From positions 9,406,288 through 9,470,287 of the forward strand of contig NC_092676.1 of NCBI RefSeq assembly GCF_964355755.1: DNA of 64,000 nt. Direction: 5' to 3'. Positions 55,283 to 64,000 of the stretch are shown piece after piece; positions within the stretch are counted from its first letter, which is position 1, and each line of letters opens with the position of its first letter. A program made the translations under genes and the position numbers. The notes beneath the pieces were generated by a model. The model saw only the letters and a program-made list of their open reading frames with translations, had not been told where the DNA came from and did no database searches. The stretch is from Antedon mediterranea. Taxonomy: Eukaryota > Echinodermata > Crinoidea > Comatulida > Antedonidae.

Positions 55283-58200
55283 ATGGAAATTAAAGATAAA
55301 GCTTCAAGCAACACACCAGCCGTCAATACGGTAAAGGTTAGATCGTGTGCGGCAGACACATGTAAAGGATTTCTTTATATGTTCAACTTTTTATTTGGGG
55401 TGAGTACAATAATTAGGTCTAGAGCATGGATAATTAAACATAGTAAAGAGAAGACATCATTATTATCACCTTCTCGCGAACCGAGGGTGGTAATGCTACA
55501 CAATCACCCCCAATTCACAGAGGAAATGACCATAAAAGAGGCAATGTTTTTTCAACTCTTTATCTCCATTCTCAGACGCCTCAACAGCAGATCTAAAACC
55601 TATATTCAGGAGAATTTTAAGGGGGAATGTAACAGTTATGGCCAACCTATTTTAAATGGGACACTTAGTTGGGTCACCAAAATGTCCCCTAAATAAATAG
55701 ATTCTACAGTAGGCCCAGTCTAATCCGATAAGTGAACGTTTTAAAATGTTCTATAACACTAAAACAATACATTTTAATTTCTAAGCTTTCAGGCATAGGC
55801 GCAGTGATAATTGCTGCTAGGGTGTTACGTCATACACTCAGTCTAGATCTTGCCCTTATCATAGATACTCAATTGTATAGACTTGGAGCAGTCATCATTG
55901 TTCTTGCTGGCTGCACAGTCACTGCCACTGCTTTCATTGGAAGTTTAGGGGTAAAACAAGAAAACAAATGCTTCATTATTGCCGTAAGTTCACACATGCT
56001 TAACTAAAAGTATCAAAAGTGGCTCGGTGAGGTTGGGTATCATGCACCGCAAAACAACTTGATTTATTTTGGATAAGATACACATATGCATATTATATGC
56101 TTTATAGATGAGTGGAAATAGACTTTTCAGTCAAACAAATTGCAACAGTTTGTTTTTTTGCTGAAATATTCTCAACTATATGTAGATATTATCATATCCA
56201 AAATCTACCCTGATCTGCCCATTATAAATTACCTAATTTGCATAAAATCAAAATGGCTGCAACTTTGATCCCAATTATCTCTTAAACCATGAAGAATTTG
56301 GTGTAAGAATGTAATGTAACACAAATATAAACATGACCCCAAAGATTCAGAATAATATATTTGATTTGTCTTTGGGGTCAAGGTCAAAGGTCATTCCAGT
56401 TTGACATCTAAAATATGCTAATTATCTCTTAATCCATTAGGTATTTTGAATAAGAATGTATAAGTACAAATATAAATGTGACCCTAAAGATTTAAAATAA
56501 TGTATTTGATTTGTCTTCGGGGTCAAGGTCAAAGGTCACTCCAGTATGGCCTCTAAAATATGCTTATTTCGTAATTCATTAGGTATTTTGAATAAGAATG
56601 TTTAACTATAAGTACAAATATAGGCCTAGACATGACCTTAACGGTTTAGAATAATGTACAGTAATTGAGTTGTATTAGGGTTCAAGGTTCAAAAGGTCAT
56701 CTAATTACACTATATAAAATTTGAAAATAACTCTCAAAACATCAGGTATTTTTAACAAGAATGTATTTAATATAAATATGACCCTAAATATTCAGAATGA
56801 TGGAATTGAGTTGTATATGGGGTCAAAGTCAAATGTCATCTAATTATACCATATAAAATATGCTAATTATCTCGCAAAACATCAGGTATTTTTAACAAGA
56901 ATGTATAAATATGTCTCTAAATATTCAGAAAGATGCAATTGAGTTGTATTGGGTCAAAGTCAAATGTCATCTAATTATGTCATATAAAATATGCTAATTA
57001 TCTCTCAAAACATCAGGTATTTTGAATAAGAATGTATTTAATAGAAATATACAGTAATATGTTCTTATGATTTGCATTTGATTTGTATTGGGTCAAGATA
57101 AATTGTCTTACAATATAAAATACTCTAATTATGAAGTGAATTCATTTCAATTTGGATGATGTACCTATGAACAAATCATATCTATTTTGAAAAGCTCATT
57201 ATTAGGAAAGGTGTTTTAATTGTAAGGAATTACATTTATTATATTTGGTTTATTTTTTAGATTATAGTACACTATGCTAAAATATGTCACACAAAAACTG
57301 GCAATCCTGGCTGGAAGTGTTTAAACTGAAATTATGGGAAAGTGTGGAAACACCTTTACCCTTACAAAATTTGTAACTGTGAAAATGGAGGTCATGTGGT
57401 TCAAACAGTAACCAACCACTTGAAACAGTAAAACCTGACCCTAACATTGGGAAAAGTTAAGTTGTACTAACCAAAGTGGGTGCAGTAGTGAAAGATAACA
57501 GAGACTATGTGAACTAAAAATCTTTAGAACAAGTGTCTATAGTTTACTTTAGTATAAGAACGAGTCCTCTGCTCTCAAATGACACAAATACAGAAAGTAT
57601 AGATACACATTTTTTTTTAAATAGAATCTTTCGTAACACCCTAAATTTTTAAGTTTGAGATGGATGAAAATTTTAAAAAATCCTGCCATTAAAAACAAGT
57701 GTAGTTTGTATTCATATTTAAATATGTTCAAATTTATCTAAACACAAACATTTTAAAGTATCAGTATATATTAGGATTAAGTAACAGTATTTATTAATAC
57801 TTTTATTAGCAAAATGATGCTTCAATCCAGAATTGTAATGAATACAGTAAGACAGTAATGAATACAGTAAGACAGTAATGAATACAGTAAGACAGTAATG
57901 AATATAGTAAGACAGTAAGTCATTGTGATACTTACTAAAGTATACTTTAACAAAACTAGTTCTTTGCAACTGTTGTTGCTTAGTTTAATTGTAGATAATT
58001 TGATTTAAAAAAAATTATGGATGATAATTTAAATGACTAATTATCAGAAAGCTAAGTTTATTGGTCTACTCTGAAGTAATTTTACTGAATTCTCAGTGAA
58101 GCGAGAATTGTCCAGAGTATGGCAAAAACATCTTAAAAAGTAACTCCATTGACGATCGAGTCCGACCCAAGAATTATTTAGACATTTTTGTGACCAATGT

Positions 58201-61200
58201 TTCAGAAATGTAAGGTTATAAGCTTCGTAGGTCTACTAAAGTAGGTATGCCTAAATGTAAAAATAAATGTCAAAATAAGCTATACTGTATGGTATAAAGT
58301 AAATGACCTACTGATACTATGTAAATTTAGTAGTTATAATATTTATAAATAAACAATTTTTTCAAAATTGACCTAGTAATCTCTGGGTGGGAGGGGTGTG
58401 GGCGCAGTGTGCAGACATCAATCTGCTGCAATGTCTACTGTGTATGCTATGTTTTTAGTAGTAGTAAGACTACTAGGGAAATTGATTTAAAGGATAATTT
58501 GAATTTTTTTATATTGTGACCTTTGACCCAGTGACCTCAGGGTAAAATGAAAAATCAAATGTGCTATTCTGAATTTTAAGGGTCATGTTTATATTTGTAC
58601 TTATACATTCTTATTCAAAATACCTAATGGATTAAGAGATAATTAGCATAATTTAGATGTCAAACTGGAATGACCTTTGACCTTGAACCCAAAGACAAAT
58701 CAAATATATTATTCTGAATCTTTGGGGTCATGTTTATATTTGTGTTCAATACATTCTTATACCAAATTCTTTATGGTTTAAGAGATAATTGGGATCAAAG
58801 TTGCAAAATGGCAGCCATTTTGATTTTATACAAATTAAGTTATTTATAATGGGCAGATCAGGGTAGATTTTGGATATGATAATATCTACATATAGTTGAG
58901 CATATTTCAGCAAAAAAAACAAACTGTTGCAATTTGTTTGACTCAACGCCTATTTTTCATCTATTTCCACTCAATCTATTAGGCCCGAGAGGTTAGTGTA
59001 GTGCAACAGTTAATAAAAGTGTTATACAAGTTTCATGAGTTTGACAATAAAGTTTATAGAATTGAATTGAATATACAATAATATGAATGTATGATGTTAA
59101 TGTATAGCATAACCTAAACGTCGTTATCAATGCGCAACACACACTGTTTGAAAGCGGTTCTGGTTAAATTCACCATTACCACACCATAAGTACCTAACCT
59201 CAAAAGAATATTCAATTTAAAGCAAGTCTAGTAATTCCTAATACCACTGAACCAAACAGAAAACCGACAACTTATTTATCTATGTCAGGTCCAAGCGTTC
59301 CCAATATGTCCTAATTTATGCCATAAGAACATTTGTCTTTACGTATTTTTTTTACAGTACATCGTAATGTTAATTGTGGTCTTCGGCATGGTGTTTATAG
59401 CTGGTGTATTTTCAATTGCAATTTACACACGGGTAAGTTTGTCTTTCTTCAGCTTACAGGCCTAACATTGTAAATAACTATAGAGCAACCAGAAACCACA
59501 CTAAAAAAAGAATGTAAATGTCTACATTTATAGTTAAAACAACTACAGGATATTACAAATGGTTAAAAATCAAAATCAAATCAATATTCATTTGCTTAAC
59601 CTCCGAACAAGTACATAGCAATGGGAATTAATAAAAGAATAAGAAGTTATCTCCATAAAAATGGTTCTTCAATCTTCGATTAAATGATAAAGTTCAGGAT
59701 AAAACAATCAATAAAATAATATCCTGATTATGATCAATATCGTATCTCTTAAAGATTGCTTCTCAAGATTTCAAACTTCATATTAATTTGTTATCTGAGT
59801 AAACTATTGTGCATTGTTTTATATAGATCTGGCATTAAATCACGACCACCAAAAAACAATCTATATATAACTAGTCTTTTCATAATGTATAATTCTTAGA
59901 TTCTGTAATTTTAATTTTGAATTTTAATCATTTTTAATCGTTTTAATAGTATTTTAAGATTGATCCATGGCGTTTTTGCACAATTTGATTTTTTAACATT
60001 ATTTTATATTGGCCTATGTATTGTGATATTGCATTATATCATTTTTTTTTCAAATTTAATATATTATTTTTTTATTCATTGAGTGTCCTTATTGCCAAGC
60101 AAAATTAGTTTCCAATTGAATTCAACCAATAACATTTCTTGAATGTTGAATCTTAAATGTCTAGTCGATTCTTTTCAATGTCGATTCTGCAACCGGTGTC
60201 ACAACGTTAACTACTTAATTGCATCTTTATAAACATTTTTTTTTAAACGTGCACACATTTGTTTATACTTTACTCTATACTTGTAACATTCTTTTTCTCT
60301 CCTAATAGTAGGCCTATAGGCGTGTTGTGGTGCTTATTTAAGGCAAATCCTTCAAATTGTGATAACATTCTAAAAGGGTTGCCCACAATTTGGTCAGGTG
60401 AAAGCGGCCATTTTGGGTTTCAAAATGACCGAAAACAATCCACACTAAACATGGTCACCCATGGTCATTGGAAAGATAAATTAATACTCATCATTTTATT
60501 CCATTATACCCATTTACAAAAAGTCATAGTTACACAGTTATGTATCAATAAAAAAAAGTCACGTGACCAATACAAGTCCTAAGGTAAACAACTAATTTGA
60601 CCAAATACCATACTGTTTGATATCGTTGGATAGCTTTAAAAAAAAGTCTGAATACAGTTTTAACAATATCTGTCCAACTTCATTTGTCATTTGTCATAAT
60701 TGTTAAATTAAATTATAAATGCATTATAGGTCATAAGTAGGTTTATAAAAAATGTTTTATTCTTCAGGAAACTTTTAAAATACTTACCGTAAATCGTCTA
60801 ATATAGAAATCCACACTCTAATAGTAACAACCCCCCCCCCCCCCCCCCTCTAATAGTAACCCACCTTATAAGTTAATCTATAATAATAACCCACTACTCT
60901 AATAGTAACCCACTATTAGAGTAAAAAAAAACTTATGATGCAGACGTATTTTGAAAATAATGAGATAATTCATGTTGATCTCGCTCGGGAGTGGGGAAGG
61001 ATTGAGTATTTTTGAGTTTATAATATAAAGTTAGAGTTCAACCAAATTTGTTTATTCGTACTGTTTTATTATTTTGCTATGAGTTGCTGACCGGAAAAGT
61101 TCGGGGTGGGTTACTATTTTCAGGTGCCTTATTCAAGATTAGTAATAGTAACCCACTAATCTAATAGTAACCCCCTTCTAATAGTAACCCACCCTAAAAA

Positions 61201-63963
61201 CAATCAAAGAATAATAACCCAGCGTTACAATTAGAAGATTTACGGACAGCTTAATAATCATAGGGTGTTATTGGAAAAAGTGTACAGTATGAACATACCA
61301 TAAAAGTCTACTGCTTTACCTTACAGGAATTGTATTGTTATTATTTTCCATCAAAATATGAAAATATGATACAGAAATGTAAAATCACTATTGTATCATT
61401 GCAGCAAATTAAATTCTGAATCTGTTTCAACATTGTACATTAGCCGTAACATTTTCCTTTTTAAAAAATAATATACCATAAAATCGCGACAAAGAAGCCT
61501 CCTATAATTAAATTTGAAAAGAAGCACATCTCAAATGGAAGCCCCCTTCGAAATCAAGCCCACTGAGTTTCTTCAAGATAGTATGGGCTTCTTATCAAAG
61601 TGGCATTTTGATCAATACTTAAACATTTGGTATCTCGAAGCCAACCGGAAGAAGAAGCGCATTGATTTCTTTAAAGAGGTTTAACGGTATGGCATAAATG
61701 TACTGTTCAAAATCATGTGTATTATGCTTAAGTTTGTCAAACTGGGTACAAAAATGTCTATTAAAAATCTTAATGTGAATTTTGGTCTAATTACGAATTA
61801 CTGACACGCATTTGCTTTTTGATTTCGAAACTACAAAATACTGTGCAAAATATTCAGGATGACCTAATAATCCTTCCATAGATGAAAGTTGCCATTGGCC
61901 TTAAGTCATATTTTATTAGACCTACAGTAAACTTTGAACACTTTTTAAAGAGTTCCCAACAAAATCAATTTTTATTGAATTAACCCAAAATCATATTGCC
62001 ATATAGATCAGTTTTTAGTCACTTTACCATTCTCTATCTGTTGACATAAAAAAAAAGAAAAGGTGAAGAAGGTTTTTACCGTCTAACATCTCTTTATTAT
62101 TTTGATTTTAGTTATTACAATATAAATTATGTGATAGTAGAATAATTAATCAAACTATACACTTGTCACAGATGTTGGTGCATTAATATCTAAAACTTAA
62201 AATTTTGGAACGTGAAACATGTCAAACTAAACTCTGAAGTAAAAACATGTGAACAACAATTTAAAATTATAATTTAATTTGATTGATTCACGTTATGTGT
62301 ATCAATAACAACAATAATAATAGCCACAATCAAAGGCAGAAACCATGTTAGAAACAACATAGTCACCAAACATGAATACGTAAAGATGCGGTAAGCAAAA
62401 ATATATCAAGCGGGTAAATGCACAACGAAAACCGGGTAAATGCTGATATCACTGTTATATCCATAACAAGTTACAACCAGTTGAATGAAGTGTCAAATCA
62501 ATCTACTGTGTAACTATGACTTTTTGTATATAGGTACCATGTAATGGAATAAAATGATAGGTGATTCTCTTTCCAATGACACCATGGATGCCTATGTTTG
62601 GGCAATCCTTCCATTCTATATTTTTGATACATCAATTAATAACTGTGCCAAGTTTCAGAATGCTATCATAATTTGCGGGATTGGTTCCTTTAAAAATTCT
62701 CTATAACACTCTTTAGACATAAATGTTTTTGTTTTCATTAGTCGGAAAATGAGTTAGAGTTTCAGATGTTGAATACACTGAAGAGAGAATTTGGGCCCGG
62801 AGGAAACGAGGATGCACAGGATCCAATTACAGCTGCCTGGAACAATCTTCAAGATACAGTAAGCATGTTGGAAAATATATTGAACTAGTAGTTGTTAACA
62901 GTGATATCTCTAACATGTTAAATCTTGCCAGTAGGCCGATACATACACTACGATTTAAGTGTTTCTTTTCTACTTCTGATGCCGTTCCGTGATTTCAGTA
63001 GAAGTAATATGAAATACAGACTTTAATAAGAGCAACAATAGCCTGCAAAGAGATGCATCACAAACACTGATCCAAGAGTATACGCATATTTTCACTCCCA
63101 TTAACATTCTTAGTATCCCAATCGAGGAAAACCAGAAGGCAGATCATTAATAAAGCCTACACTATAATAGATTTTTTCCCTTTTTTTTTTGTTTTCTTAT
63201 TATTATTATTATTTACATCTACTTGTTAAGTAAACTTTCAATATTATAGCAAATGAAATATAAAGGAAATTCTTTCTCATCTTCGTAGCATAACTGTTGT
63301 GGCGTTAAAACAAACAGTACTAACGGTATTATATTCCGTTCTTCAAATTGGTATCGAGAACAGCCGATTGTTAAACGAGTTAAGGTTCCAGCAACGTGCT
63401 GTATGAAGAACGATGACGCAATAGTGGATCTGAAAAGTTGTCAGGGTAATTTTGGTGGATTTGAACATGTTTATTTCAATGTAAGAATATGCTTTTTACA
63501 AAATATGTATCAAACTTTTGCTATTCTCAAAATTGCCTAAAACGACTTGAGTAATTTCTGTGCATTATAATGTTTGTTATTTCACGAAAGTTTTTGCTGC
63601 AAAAATTTGACAATGTGGTTTTCATAAGTATATAATTTCATAGGCAAACACTGTATATTATATACATTTACATACATTGCACACACATAAATGTCCAAAA
63701 ACAATAATTATAAATATTTTGTATTTGCAAGTTTGTAATTAATAAATTAATACACTTAAATAATGATTTCGCTTATAAAATAATAAATAAAATAATATAA
63801 TATAATTTTCTGTTTCTTCACATGCTTTTATTACCCCAATCTGAAGTTTATAATCTATTAAAACACTATTTTGTTGTAGGGCTGTTATGATCCGGCCTTA
63901 CGGCAGATTTCATTTTTTTGTTCGCTAGTTTCTGGATCTGTCGTTGGAATTACTGGTATGCAG
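55283..63963 (+). CDS. tetraspanin (5' part, six exons)
   Basis: Exons 55283-55399, 55786-55983, 59358-59432, 62742-62858, 63289-63480 and 63880-63963 are all in phase 0 and give 261 codons. The gene continues past the window. TM1 is formed across the first splice (FLYMFNFLFG|LSGIGAVIIAARV), the usual tetraspanin NFLF-x-LSG pattern. TM2 is GAVIIVLAGCTVTATAFIG, TM3 YIVMLIVVFGMVFIAGVFSI. The large extracellular loop follows, with the hallmark CCG (HNCCGV) at the start of exon 5, then TCCM and a GC motif (GCYD) in exon 6, so six loop cysteines are plausible. TM4 starts at the end of exon 6. The exon 2 acceptor is the AG at 55784-55785; the AG at 55791 would create a stop. A plasma-membrane scaffold protein; subfamily not assigned. 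Confidence 0.86.
56098..58988. mobile_element. 2.9 kb inverted-repeat element with internal tandem units
   Basis: The left arm from 56098 (TAGATGAGTGGAAATAGA, CAAACAAATTGCAACAGTTT) is inverted at 58900-58988. The inner parts carry tandem units of about 100-150 bases built on GGTCAAGGTCAAAGGTCA, AAATATGCTAATTATCTC and TAGGTATTTTGAATAAGAAT. About six units lie in the left arm (56330-57080) and two in the right (58530-58760). The centre is non-coding. It fills most of the second tetraspanin intron. Confidence 0.65.
57836..57919. repeat. 20-bp tandem repeat, four copies
   Basis: The unit GTAATGAATACAGTAAGACA is repeated four times with one substitution in the last copy. It lies inside the 2.9 kb inverted-repeat element. 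Confidence 0.9.
59035..59075 (+). repeat. LINE 3' tail fragment
   Basis: GACAATAAAGTTTATAGAAT followed by TGAATTGAAT matches the 3' end of the LINE at 5110-7465 (AATAAAGTTTTAATAGAATT plus GAATT repeats). Only the tail is left. Confidence 0.5.
59560..59625 (-). repeat. LINE-like 3' end
   Basis: On the minus strand, GTACTTGTTCGGAGGTTAAG runs into AAATGAATATTGATTTGATT, a common LINE terminal motif with TTGAT repeats. Upstream minus-strand sequence to about 60060 may be its UTR, but I see no coding motif. Confidence 0.35.
60785..61254. repeat. TIR element with CTAATAGTAACCCAC repeats and poly(C)
   Basis: The ends TACCGTAAATCGTCTAATA (left) and TTAGAAGATTTACGGACA (right) are inverted. Inside are about eight variants of TCTAATAGTAACCCACC, one of them inverted, and an 18-20 base C run near 60831-60848. 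No ORF. It lies in a tetraspanin intron. Confidence 0.55.
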
Positions 63964-64000
63964 GTAAGAATTAAAATATTATACGTAAAAACTTACACAT

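Noticed and set aside
55793-55983. Alternative acceptor for tetraspanin exon 2 at 55791
   Set aside because: Joining there in the required phase gives an immediate stop; the AG six bases upstream restores the conserved LSG at the end of TM1.

Overview
The window is animal nuclear DNA. It is AT-rich, with GT-AG introns of all three phases, decayed non-LTR retrotransposons and many foldback/MITE elements. The octamer TAGGCCTA recurs throughout. With the gene content (multi-domain ADAMTS with CUB domains, tetraspanin, archaemetzincin) this suggests a marine deuterostome invertebrate, most likely an echinoderm. The species is an inference and is not shown by any single marker. No prokaryotic genes, operons or CRISPR arrays are present.

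Layout. (1) 1-23844, + strand: the last 17 exons (828 residues) of ADAMTS-like gene 1; its 5' exons lie left of the window. (2) 26497-27803, + strand: a compact two-exon protein kinase with an HND catalytic triplet. (3) 30494-49359, + strand: ADAMTS-like gene 2, complete, 25 exons, 1215 residues by my splice model. (4) 51000-53184, - strand: a two-exon archaemetzincin (AMZ2-like), 363 residues. (5) 55283-63963, + strand: the first six coding exons of a tetraspanin that continues past the right edge.

The two ADAMTS-like genes are tandem paralogues with matching exon phases. The order in gene 2 is signal peptide, propeptide, reprolysin metalloprotease, disintegrin-like, TSP1, Cys-rich, spacer, TSP1 x2, CUB x2. 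This is the ADAMTS13 order with fewer TSP1 repeats. Both are predicted secreted zinc endopeptidases of the extracellular matrix or body fluid. The kinase, archaemetzincin and tetraspanin have no evident functional link to them.

Most of the remaining DNA is introns full of repeats. The most notable are a 4.55 kb terminal-inverted-repeat element carrying a decayed gene of an uncharacterised nuclease-like family; a 1.1 kb foldback with a perfect 10-bp target duplication; two interlocked inverted-repeat elements, one bounded by 37-bp palindromes; several TIR MITE families; two LINE remnants; tRNA-derived SINE candidates; and a tRNA-Glu-like gene with an AUC anticodon. Coordinates of repeats are by-eye boundaries.
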